DNA of 64,000 nucleotides, taken from assembly GCF_001423745.1 (NCBI RefSeq), contig NZ_LMPC01000001.1:497923-561922 (forward strand), read 5' to 3'. The first letter of the stretch is position 1. Each line of letters opens with the position of its first letter. A program made the translations under genes and the position numbers. Origin of the DNA: Arthrobacter sp. Leaf337. GTDB taxonomy: Bacteria > Actinomycetota > Actinomycetes > Actinomycetales > Micrococcaceae. This document shows, one piece after another, positions 17,268-24,796 of the stretch. The notes under the pieces are model-generated. The model ran no database searches. It was not told where the DNA came from and worked only from the letters and a program-made list of their open reading frames with translations.

Positions 17268-17795
17268 ATGCGGAAAATCATCTCCAGCACCGAGCTCACC
17301 TTGGCCCAGAAGAACCTCAGTAACCATGTTCTGTTGGAGGCTTCCAATATCGCGTCACGCGTCGGCTTCGATTGGCGGCCGACAGACGACGCTCCAAACA
17401 CCTACAAGGCACTGAAGACGGCCTTTGAAGTGTCAACTAGAACCAAAGCGCCACTCCCGGTGAGCAACGAGAACTCCAGTCGTGTGGTGTTCATCAATGA
17501 GGAAGGGAACTACGCGTACCGGTTCCTGCACGACATGGGTCATGTTGAGATGGGCTTGGGTTTCAACTCGCCGGACGAGTTTGAATTGGCGCGGCGACTG
17601 ATGTGCCGCCTCGAGCGGGCGGGCTACGGTCCCGAAACTCTGGAATGGCAGCTCTACCAGGCCGACGCAATCGGCCAGGTGATGCACTATGCGATCACCA
17701 AGAGCTATGTGGGCGATCAACTCCAATTCGCCCTGGACTGTGCCTATCACGGCCTGGACTGCGGCATTTTCCTGGAGATCGAGCGCCAGCGATGA
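17268..17795 (+). CDS. Unknown protein with an HDMGH motif
   Basis: The 175-residue protein is preceded by AGAGAGGGG. Its most notable feature is FLHDMGHVEMGLGF near residue 90, where two His and an Asp are spaced as in metal-binding hydrolases. A second His/Asp-rich stretch is at the C-terminus (LDCAYHGLDCGIF). A Trp/Tyr-rich segment WQLYQADAIGQVMHY lies between. I do not recognise a named family. A metal-dependent hydrolase or a degenerate metallopeptidase fold is possible, but nothing proves activity. Confidence 0.6.
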   Translation: MRKIISSTELTLAQKNLSNHVLLEASNIASRVGFDWRPTDDAPNTYKALKTAFEVSTRTKAPLPVSNENSSRVVFINEEGNYAYRFLHDMGHVEMGLGFNSPDEFELARRLMCRLERAGYGPETLEWQLYQADAIGQVMHYAITKSYVGDQLQFALDCAYHGLDCGIFLEIERQR

Positions 17796-17821
17796 CGGGG
17801 AACCCTAAGGAGAAGACCGCC

Positions 17822-17998
17822 ATGTTTGACCGTCTGGTTGGTGCATGCATGGCCGTGCTCCTAGCGTCCATTGCCATTTACTGCGCCGCTCAAATCATCC
17901 AATCGATCTGGCCAATCCTGGTTGTGATCACCGGCGTCATCGCCTTGGCTTGGATCGCCATCATCGTGATCCGCATCTGGCGCTCACGCCGTTTCTAG
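17822..17998 (+). CDS. Small two-span membrane protein
   Basis: A 58-residue protein with hydrophobic spans at about residues 6-26 and 30-51, ending in a basic tail RIWRSRRF. AAGGAG lies 9 bases before the ATG. It is the last gene before the operator-promoter region of the transfer operon. Function unknown. Confidence 0.55.
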   Translation: MFDRLVGACMAVLLASIAIYCAAQIIQSIWPILVVITGVIALAWIAIIVIRIWRSRRF

Positions 17999-18070
17999 AC
18001 GCAAATCGCATCGCCGCTACGCCTGTAGTTCGGCCCGTTCCAGTCGGTGTTGTGGTTTGCGCCAAAGTGG

Positions 18071-18099
18071 TTGATCGTTCAACCAATTGAACGCATACT
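18071..18099 (+). promoter_or_regulatory. Promoter with embedded operator 1 of the transfer operon
   Basis: TTGATC (18071-18076), a 17-bp spacer and CATACT (18094-18099) form a promoter. A 22-bp operator (18074-18095, ATCGTT-N10-AACGCA, with inner CAA/TTG) covers the region between the boxes. The same palindrome recurs at 18111-18132 and 23672-23693. Confidence 0.6.
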
Positions 18100-18110
18100 A
18101 ACCCACAGAC

Positions 18111-18132
18111 CACGTTCAATATGTTGAACGAT
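18111..18132. promoter_or_regulatory. Operator 2 of the transfer operon
   Basis: CACGTT-N10-AACGAT, with the perfect inner repeat CGTTCAA TATG TTGAACG. It lies just downstream of the expected transcription start, a position suited to repression. The centre is 37 bp from operator 1. Confidence 0.6.
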
Positions 18133-18179
18133 CGTCTGCATCACCGACCACAACGCTGACTGAAAGGAGGGAAATCACC

Positions 18180-18386
18180 ATGCCTACACAAAATCAACCA
18201 CGTCGCCGTCGCGACGCCCGTCCGCGCCAGGAGCGCCACGTACTCGTCTACGGAGTGCAACGCGACAAACCAGACTTACGCAAGCTCAGCCGGGCTGTCA
18301 TCGCCATGGCTCAGGCCGAAGCCGAACGCGAAGCCCAGCGCCAGCACGAGACAAATCAGCGCCCGCGGGGAGACCGTCATGACTAG
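18180..18386 (+). CDS. Small basic protein, first gene of the transfer operon
   Basis: The 68-residue protein is strongly basic at the N-terminus (RRRRDARPRQERH), with a helical Glu/Gln-rich C-terminus. GAAAGGAGG is correctly placed before the ATG. Its stop overlaps the coupling ATPase start by 8 bp. Size, charge and position suggest a DNA-binding accessory of transfer, but no domain is recognisable. Confidence 0.55.
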   Translation: MPTQNQPRRRRDARPRQERHVLVYGVQRDKPDLRKLSRAVIAMAQAEAEREAQRQHETNQRPRGDRHD

Positions 18387-20553
18387 CGAGGAATCTCTAC
18401 TACGTCAGCTCGTCTGGCAGGAGATCTACTGGCCGCATCCTCTGGACACGACGCGTACCCTGAACCTGCTCCGCCAATGGGCCTCACAAGTCCACGCGCC
18501 CCAGATCATCTTGGAAGCCCGTGCTGCCAAAAACGGCATCCGCTTCCTGGTTGGCTCCCAGCGCCGTCACGAAATAACCCTCCGCCGCGACATCGAACAG
18601 ATAGTGCCTGGCACCATCGTTGCTGCCGACGCCACCGGACGAGGTCATGCAACCTTCGCCCACCGCCTCACTATCAACCAGCCGATCCGCCCGCTGGAGT
18701 CACAGGACAACGAGGGTAGCACCCGGTCAATTCTGGCCAGTCTGGCAGGATTGCACGGCAAGGAACTGTTGGTCGTGCAAATCGTTCTCGGCCCACGACT
18801 GGCACCTCAGTTGGTACCTGACCGGCTGCCACGGGTGGACCAGGGAATTGCATCTCAGGCATTCACGGGCATTCAGCGAGAGCGTCGCCCGCAGGTCGCC
18901 AAGCAAATCCAGCTCAAGCAATCGGACCACGGTTTCGCTGCCGTTATCCGCATCGGCGTTTACGCCGCCGACGAAGCCCGCCGCGCGATCCTGATCAAAC
19001 GTGTCGTCAGCTCGTTCGGGACACTGCGGACTGCTGGGCTGCGGCTGCGCGAACACCGGGAAAAGGCGCAGAAGCTGAACACTCCCGCTTCGGAGTGGGC
19101 ATTCTTCACGCCCGCGCAGCGGCTGTCTGTCGCAGAAGTTGGCTTGCTCAGTGGCTGGCCGGTCGGCGCTGTCGATATCCCATACCCTGGGCTGCCTCCG
19201 ATCCATCCCCGCCCGATACGCCCGTCATTCACAACCGGGGACAATCACCGAGTAGTAGCCCAAGCTACGGCGCCGGGTGCTACCGACACGATGCTCGGGA
19301 TTACCGCTGACGACAGCCGGCGCCACCTCTGGCTGATGGGGCCAACCGGCGTCGGCAAAAGCTCGCTGCTGCTGAACATGATCCACGACGACATGCTGGC
19401 CGGACGAGGCTTGGTCGTGGTCGAGCCCAAGGACTTGATCCGAGATGTCCTGGCCGTCGTACCGGCATCGCGCCGGGATGACATCGTGCTCCTCGACCCG
19501 CTCGACATCGAACCGGTCGGCATCAATCCACTCGATCTCCACGGAAGATCACCGGCACTCGTCGCCGACCAGATCTTCGGCACATTCAAAGCGCTCTACG
19601 GGGCGGAAGCGTTGGGTCCACGGTCATCGGACATCCTCCGGCACTGCCTGTTGGCGCTGGCCAGCCGCCGTGACGCCAGTCTGGCCATGCTGCCGGTGCT
19701 ACTGACCAACCCCGGTTTCCGACGCTCCGTCACGCAGCACATTGCCCGCAGCGACCCATTTTCGGCAGGACCGTTCTGGCGCTGGTTCGACCAGCTCACG
19801 CCGGAGGCCAGTGCCCAGGTCACGGCACCACTGATGAACAAGCTCCGCCCGTTATTGGATCCGCACCTGCGGCACGTTCTGGCACAGCGCAGCCCACGGT
19901 TCAACATCCGGCAAGTCCTGACCGAACGGAAGATTCTGCTCGTGCCGCTTCAAAAGGGTGTGCTCGGTCCACAGGCTGCCGAATTGCTCGGCGCCCTGGT
20001 GGTTGCTGAGCTGTGGCAGGCCATCCAGGAACGTGCCGCCACCGACCCCAAGGATCGTGACACGGTCATGGTTTACCTCGATGAAGTGCAGGATTACCTA
20101 CGTCTGCCTACAGATATCGGCGATGCCCTGGCCACCTCTCGAAGCCTAGGCGCGGCATTCCACGTCGCCCACCAGTACTTGGACCAGCTACCGATGGCCA
20201 TGCGCTCAGCCTTCGAAGCGAACTGCCGCTCCCGCATCTTCTTCCAACTGGCGACAAAGGACGCCCGCGCCGCCGCCACGATGGCCCCGGGACTCGACCC
20301 CGAGGATTTCACCGCCCTGCCGGCTCGCCATGTCTACGCGCAGCTCGTCAACCAGGGAACCGTCACCGACTGGGCATCGGGCAAGACGATCACCACGCCG
20401 AAGACGACGGCCAACGTGCCTGACATTCAGGCCCGCAGCCGCCGCCAGTACGGCCAGGCCACCGACGCCATTGAACAAGGACTCCTGGATATCTTGGAGC
20501 TCCCGCAGGATCAACGGGACTCGGGCGGACGCCGTCGCAGGAGCACCCCATGA
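18379..20553 (+). CDS. TraG/VirD4-like DNA transfer ATPase (coupling protein)
   Basis: The 724-residue P-loop ATPase of the HerA/FtsK-VirD4 superfamily has Walker A GPTGVGKSS (about residues 321-329), VVVEPKD near 350 and Walker B VMVYLDEVQD near 563, with an Arg/Gln-containing C-terminal motor region. There is no clear N-terminal membrane span. Such proteins drive DNA toward a secretion channel or across a membrane during conjugation. It is followed directly by a Replic_Relax protein with a 4-bp overlap, a pairing common in actinobacterial integrative elements. A purely intracellular translocase role remains possible. Confidence 0.8.
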   Translation: MTSEESLLRQLVWQEIYWPHPLDTTRTLNLLRQWASQVHAPQIILEARAAKNGIRFLVGSQRRHEITLRRDIEQIVPGTIVAADATGRGHATFAHRLTINQPIRPLESQDNEGSTRSILASLAGLHGKELLVVQIVLGPRLAPQLVPDRLPRVDQGIASQAFTGIQRERRPQVAKQIQLKQSDHGFAAVIRIGVYAADEARRAILIKRVVSSFGTLRTAGLRLREHREKAQKLNTPASEWAFFTPAQRLSVAEVGLLSGWPVGAVDIPYPGLPPIHPRPIRPSFTTGDNHRVVAQATAPGATDTMLGITADDSRRHLWLMGPTGVGKSSLLLNMIHDDMLAGRGLVVVEPKDLIRDVLAVVPASRRDDIVLLDPLDIEPVGINPLDLHGRSPALVADQIFGTFKALYGAEALGPRSSDILRHCLLALASRRDASLAMLPVLLTNPGFRRSVTQHIARSDPFSAGPFWRWFDQLTPEASAQVTAPLMNKLRPLLDPHLRHVLAQRSPRFNIRQVLTERKILLVPLQKGVLGPQAAELLGALVVAELWQAIQERAATDPKDRDTVMVYLDEVQDYLRLPTDIGDALATSRSLGAAFHVAHQYLDQLPMAMRSAFEANCRSRIFFQLATKDARAAATMAPGLDPEDFTALPARHVYAQLVNQGTVTDWASGKTITTPKTTANVPDIQARSRRQYGQATDAIEQGLLDILELPQDQRDSGGRRRRSTP

Positions 20554-21524
20554 ACGACAAAAAGACCCTTCCGACCGGCTACCCGACCGCGTCGAGCCAA
20601 CTACCCTCATCTATGCAGGTCAGCGGCGAGGAGGGGGCAACAGGGGCGACGAATACCGGTGCTACTCGGGGCACCGGAGCACACGCCGGACCACGCATCA
20701 GCAGCCGACGACTGCGGGAGATCCAGGCGCACCTCAGCGAACGCGACCAGGCCATCCTGACATCCGTCGACCGCTACCGATTCCTGACAGCCAGGCACCT
20801 CCAGTCGCTGCACTTTACGGATCATGCGTCGGCGACGTCTGCCTCTCGAACCTGCCGCCGAGTATTGGCCCGGCTGCGCACACTCCGCATCCTTGGCATC
20901 TTGGACCGCCGCATCGGCGGCATCCGGGCAGGCTCCGAGGGCCTTGTCTACTATGTGGACACGGCGGGCGACCGCCTTCAACGCGGCGTGGCATCGTCCC
21001 GGGCCCGCAAGAGGTTCGATGAGCCATCAGCCCGCTTCCTCGACCACACCTTGGCGATCGCGGACATGGCCATAGGCATCTTCGAGACCGCCGCGGCTCA
21101 CGGAGCTGAGGTGGTCAAACTCGACCCCGAACACACTGCCACTCGCACATACGCAGACAACTATGGGATCGCCCAGGTGCTGCGACCCGACCTCTACGTC
21201 GAGCTGGCAGCCGCCGTCGGTGACGAGGATGTCAGCGCATTCTTCATCGAAGTCGACCTCGGGCATGAAAGCCTGCCGACGCTGCTCGGGAAGTCCCTGA
21301 CCTATGAGGACTACCGCAGCACGGGAATCGAACAACACCAATACGGCGGTTTCCCGCAGGTTATTTGGGCCATGGACGCCTACCGTGAAACCACCGCCCA
21401 AAGACGCCGAAAGTCGCTTCAAGATTCCCTCGAACGGAACAGCCGTCTCAACGCTGGCATGTACCGGGTTCAGTCGCTTCAGGACGCCGCCGCGGCCGTG
21501 GTGCAGGGGCTGCACCATGACTAG
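20550..21524 (+). CDS. Replication-relaxation (Replic_Relax) family protein
   Basis: The 324-residue protein has an Arg-rich disordered N-terminus (about 1-55), a winged-helix region around residues 65-130 (DRYRFLTARHLQSL), and a C-terminal domain with FFIEVDLGHESLPTLLGKSLTYEDY around 230-255, whose Glu-x-Asp and Lys are reminiscent of a nuclease-like core. The Replic_Relax family is linked to plasmid replication and relaxation and is the best candidate here for the initiator of excised-element replication or for nicking at oriT. No classic HUH or tyrosine relaxase is seen in the element. It overlaps both neighbours. Confidence 0.75.
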   Translation: MNDKKTLPTGYPTASSQLPSSMQVSGEEGATGATNTGATRGTGAHAGPRISSRRLREIQAHLSERDQAILTSVDRYRFLTARHLQSLHFTDHASATSASRTCRRVLARLRTLRILGILDRRIGGIRAGSEGLVYYVDTAGDRLQRGVASSRARKRFDEPSARFLDHTLAIADMAIGIFETAAAHGAEVVKLDPEHTATRTYADNYGIAQVLRPDLYVELAAAVGDEDVSAFFIEVDLGHESLPTLLGKSLTYEDYRSTGIEQHQYGGFPQVIWAMDAYRETTAQRRRKSLQDSLERNSRLNAGMYRVQSLQDAAAAVVQGLHHD

Positions 21525-22515
21525 TTTGACCAACAGACTCCTCGTCGGCGACGCCTTGCAAACACTACAAAGAATGCCGACCGATTCCGTCGACATGTGT
21601 CTGACCAGTCCACCGTATTTCCGGCTGCGCGACTACGACGCTCCGGGCCAGCTCGGGTTGGAAGAGTCGGTTGATACTTGGGCGGCCATCCTCCGTGAGG
21701 TATGCCGCGAAGTCCACCGCGTCCTCGTCCCAACCGGAACATTATGGCTCAATCTGGGCGACACCTATACCACCCATGCACGTCAGGGCGCCCCTCCCAA
21801 AAGCCTGGCACTGGCCCCGGAGCGCCTCGCCCGGCTATTGCAGGAGGACGGCTGGATTCTGCGTAACAAGATTGTCTGGGCCAAGCCAAACCCAATGCCA
21901 ACCAGCGTTCGCGACCGGCTCACAGCCACCCATGAGGTGATCTACGTTTTTGCCAAGGAGTCACGCTACTTCTTCGATCTGGATAGCATTCGTGTTCCCC
22001 ACGTCTCCAAACCAGGATCGCCGCCAGGGAACCGGTCTCGGCGTCCAACCGCCGACCGCTGGCGTGGCCCCAACTCCGACTCCATCACCGGCCTGGTGAA
22101 GATGAAGGCGCGGGGCGTTGTCGGGCACCCCCTCGGAAAAAACCCGGGGGACGTCTGGACAATCTCGACTTCGGCAGGAAAGGGAAGCCACCACGCCACA
22201 TTCCCCGAATCCTTAGCCAGACACTGTATCCAGGCCGGGGCGCCCGAAGCGCGCTGCAGGACATGTCGCAAGCCGCACACCCGCGCCATTCGACGGATGG
22301 GGGAAACAGCCACTCGACTCGCCCTCGCACCAACCTGCGGACACCGGGGCGGGACGGAGCCAGGTACTGTCCTGGACCCATTTATGGGCTCGGGCACGAC
22401 AGCCGTTGTTGCCGAACGCCTGCACCGGCAGTGGATTGGCGTCGAGCTCAATAGCAACTTCGCTCATGAAGCTTTCAACCGGATCAGCTCAGCCAGGGCC
22501 TCGCCGGCTGCCTGA
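21517..22515 (+). CDS. Orphan DNA methyltransferase, N4-cytosine or N6-adenine
   Basis: A 332-residue enzyme of the beta class: catalytic TSPPY at about residues 28-32, and the SAM-binding FMGSGTT near 290. Between them is a small Cys cluster (CRTCRK at about 247-252, and a later CGH) that could bind zinc. The TSPPY form is common to N4-cytosine and some N6-adenine enzymes, so the product base is uncertain. There is no restriction partner. In a mobile element such an enzyme may mask restriction sites in new hosts. The start overlaps the Replic_Relax stop by 8 bp. Confidence 0.85.
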   Translation: MTSLTNRLLVGDALQTLQRMPTDSVDMCLTSPPYFRLRDYDAPGQLGLEESVDTWAAILREVCREVHRVLVPTGTLWLNLGDTYTTHARQGAPPKSLALAPERLARLLQEDGWILRNKIVWAKPNPMPTSVRDRLTATHEVIYVFAKESRYFFDLDSIRVPHVSKPGSPPGNRSRRPTADRWRGPNSDSITGLVKMKARGVVGHPLGKNPGDVWTISTSAGKGSHHATFPESLARHCIQAGAPEARCRTCRKPHTRAIRRMGETATRLALAPTCGHRGGTEPGTVLDPFMGSGTTAVVAERLHRQWIGVELNSNFAHEAFNRISSARASPAA

Positions 22516-22601
22516 ACCGGTGACGCTCGTCGGTGTTATGCGGATCGGTGAGTCAGGTTTCATTCCGAAACCTCGCCGACCGCAAGCACCGAGGAGTTGT
22601 C

Positions 22602-22919
22602 ATGACGACACCACCGGTTGACGGCATCGACCGTCACAACCAAGGCAGCGTGAAGACGCTGGCCGTCCGGCTCGAACCGGACATCCACATCCAGCTGACG
22701 CTCATTGCTCAGCTGCGCGGCAGCACTATTACCGAGGAGATCCGGAAGGCTTTGGCGGCGCACATTGCGCTCGTCAAGGAAAACACCGATCTGGTCTCTC
22801 AGGCCGAGTCTGCCATGGCAGAAATCGAGCGTGAGGCAGCTGCCCGTCGCGAGGCTATCGCCAGCCTGTTCGGCAACGACCAGGCAACGGTGAAGCCCCG
22901 AACGACGCGTGGGCGCTAG
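22602..22919 (+). CDS. Ribbon-helix-helix-like small protein
   Basis: The 105-residue protein has residues about 17-57 fitting a ribbon-helix-helix fold (VKTLAVRLEPDIHIQLTLIA, then the turn RGSTITEEIRKAL), followed by a long charged coiled helix. GAGGAG precedes the ATG. Such proteins are DNA-binding regulators, often of plasmid transfer or partition. The short spacing from the methyltransferase gene is consistent with the same operon. Confidence 0.65.
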   Translation: MTTPPVDGIDRHNQGSVKTLAVRLEPDIHIQLTLIAQLRGSTITEEIRKALAAHIALVKENTDLVSQAESAMAEIEREAAARREAIASLFGNDQATVKPRTTRGR

Positions 22920-23021
22920 TTCGAGCCACCCCCGGCAGGAGCCAGCGTGAGCGGAGTTCCACTAAACTCCCTCCGCTGCTCCTGCTGGACATCACACCAC
23001 ATAAGCGAAAGGAGGCAACTC

Positions 23022-23606
23022 ATGAACCACGAACAACTACCCGGGGCAGACCCGGAACGCGAGAATCAACGCACCACACCGGCGATCTACGTCGCGTCGC
23101 TGGCCGACTACAACAACGGCCGGCTGCTCGGCGATTGGATTGACGCCACCATCGGAGCCGATGCCATCCACGAGAAGATCACCGCCATCCTCGCCCGGTC
23201 CACGGAGCCGGCACCGGAAGAATGGGCCATTCACGACTATGAGGGCTTCGGCAACAAACGACTCAGTGAGTATGAACGCATCGAAGACGTCGCCGCCTTA
23301 GCCGAAGGCATCGAGCAGCACGGCGAAGCCTTCACCGCTTGGGTCGACTACACCGGCCTTGATCCCGAAGACTGGCACCACTTCGACGACGCCTATTTGG
23401 GCGAATTCGACAGTCTCACTGCTTACGCCGAGCAGATGATTGACGATCTCGGATGGCGTGACGAGGTCGAAAAATACTTGCCAGAATCGCTCCAGCCATA
23501 CGTCAAGATCGACGCCGAGGCGATGGCCGAAGACATGCGCCTCAATGGCGAGATTTACAGTGTCGAATCAGACTCCGGCATCTACGTATTTAATAGCCGC
23601 ATCTGA
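23022..23606 (+). CDS. ardA: ArdA antirestriction protein
   Basis: The 194-residue acidic protein matches ArdA: an N-terminal PAIYVASLADYNNGRLLGDW (residues about 20-39), then EWAIHDYEGFG near 68 and acidic repeats such as DPEDWHHFDDAYLGEFDS. ArdA mimics B-form DNA and inhibits type I restriction enzymes, protecting incoming elements. GGAGG lies upstream of ATG 23022. It is striking in an element that carries its own type I system. Confidence 0.92.
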   Translation: MNHEQLPGADPERENQRTTPAIYVASLADYNNGRLLGDWIDATIGADAIHEKITAILARSTEPAPEEWAIHDYEGFGNKRLSEYERIEDVAALAEGIEQHGEAFTAWVDYTGLDPEDWHHFDDAYLGEFDSLTAYAEQMIDDLGWRDEVEKYLPESLQPYVKIDAEAMAEDMRLNGEIYSVESDSGIYVFNSRI

Positions 23607-23671
23607 CAATATCCGAAGAATAAGGCAGCACTTCCTTTCTTGACGAAACTTCTGTTGTGGAATTCGCTTAA

Positions 23672-23704
23672 ATCGTTGAACGAAATGAACGATCGGCTCA
23701 TACT
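23672..23704 (+). promoter_or_regulatory. Promoter and operator 3 of the ImmR-like repressor operon
   Basis: The operator ATCGTT-N10-AACGAT (23672-23693) overlaps the TTGAAC box at 23676-23681. A 17-bp spacer leads to CATACT at 23699-23704, the same -10 sequence as the transfer-operon promoter. Placement 38 bp before the repressor gene suggests autoregulation. Confidence 0.6.
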
Positions 23705-23730
23705 ACGAACAGAAATTGGAGACCAACGAA

Positions 23731-24114
23731 ATGCAAGACCACGACATACAACAACTGGCGGATGCCATCCGGGAACGACGGCAGGAACTCGGCCTGTCTG
23801 CCAGCGAAGTCGCCCGGCGGGCAGACGTTGCAAAGGGAACCATCACCAGGTTGGAACTCGGGCAAATCACCAGCCCCCGCATGGACAACCTCCGCTCAAT
23901 CGCCGACGTGCTTCAGATCCCGTTGACCAATCTTCTCGCCGAATCCCGCGTCTTGCGCGGATCAGATCTTCCCACCTTGCAGCCATACCTGCGCACCAAA
24001 TTCAAAGACATGCCAGAAGGCGCCGTTCGTGAAATCGAAGCTCACTTCCGCGACGTCGCCGCCCGGCACGGCCTCAACATAAACACCGGCCCCGCTCCAG
24101 GCGAGGACGAGTAA
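23731..24114 (+). CDS. XRE-family repressor, ImmR-like
   Basis: The 127-residue protein has an N-terminal HTH at about residues 6-62 (LSASEVARRADVAKGTITRLE). The ATG at 23731 is used, with GGAG upstream; a TTG at 23716 would add 5 residues. The next gene encodes an ImmA/IrrE-type protease, the arrangement of the ImmR-ImmA control pair of ICEBs1, where the protease destroys the repressor to trigger excision and transfer. Three matching palindromes in front of this gene and the transfer operon are the natural candidates for its operators. Confidence 0.85.
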   Translation: MQDHDIQQLADAIRERRQELGLSASEVARRADVAKGTITRLELGQITSPRMDNLRSIADVLQIPLTNLLAESRVLRGSDLPTLQPYLRTKFKDMPEGAVREIEAHFRDVAARHGLNINTGPAPGEDE

Positions 24115-24146
24115 CCCACCAACTTCTCAGCGAAAGGAGAAAAGCC

Positions 24147-24794
24147 ATGACTAACGAAATCAACCCAACCCCATTTGATCGAAGCGTCCTGTCCACTCTC
24201 CGATCTCTCATTCCAAACCGCGACGTTCACTCGCTTGCCGAGGCAAAACAAGTCGCCGAACATCAGGCCATCCGATTACTCCAGCTGCACAATATTGGTG
24301 ATGGCCCTATCCCGGTCGAGTTCATCGCCGAACTGCCCAAGATAGAGATTGAACTCGTCGAAGCACCCGTCTCCGGAGCCAGCTTCTGGAACGGCAACGC
24401 CTGGATCATTCAGCTCAACAAGCACGAAAACTACAGCCGTCAACGATTCACGCTGGCTCACGAATACAAACACATCATCGACCACAACCGGGCCGACGGG
24501 CTCTATCTGGGTTCCAAAGATCTCACGGCCGCAGCGCAAGCTGAGCACGCGGCCGACTACTTCGCCGGATGCCTTCTCGTCCCAAAGATCTTGCTCAAAC
24601 GCGCCTACTACGGCGGAATGCAGAAGCCATCCGATCTGGCCAACCACTTCCAGGTATCCGAAGTCGCCATTCTTGTCCGGCTCCGGCAGACGGGCATCGC
24701 TGAACCAGCGCCCCGCTGCTTGCCAGCGAGCGCCCCCTTCTCGCGTTCATGGCAGTACCGCATGAACAACCCCACCCAGCTACAAGGAGTTTGA
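24147..24794 (+). CDS. ImmA/IrrE-family metallopeptidase
   Basis: The 215-residue protein has the zinc motif HEYKH (about residues 110-114, in LAHEYKHIIDH) and the downstream acidic ligand region EHAADYFAGCLL near 133. This is the ImmA/IrrE (COG2856) pattern. It probably cleaves the adjacent XRE repressor in response to DNA damage or recipient signals, releasing the transfer genes. AAAGGAG is 8 bases before the start; 32 bp separate it from the repressor gene and 2 bp from the recombinase gene, so all three form an operon. Confidence 0.88.
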   Translation: MTNEINPTPFDRSVLSTLRSLIPNRDVHSLAEAKQVAEHQAIRLLQLHNIGDGPIPVEFIAELPKIEIELVEAPVSGASFWNGNAWIIQLNKHENYSRQRFTLAHEYKHIIDHNRADGLYLGSKDLTAAAQAEHAADYFAGCLLVPKILLKRAYYGGMQKPSDLANHFQVSEVAILVRLRQTGIAEPAPRCLPASAPFSRSWQYRMNNPTQLQGV

Positions 24795-24796
24795 TC

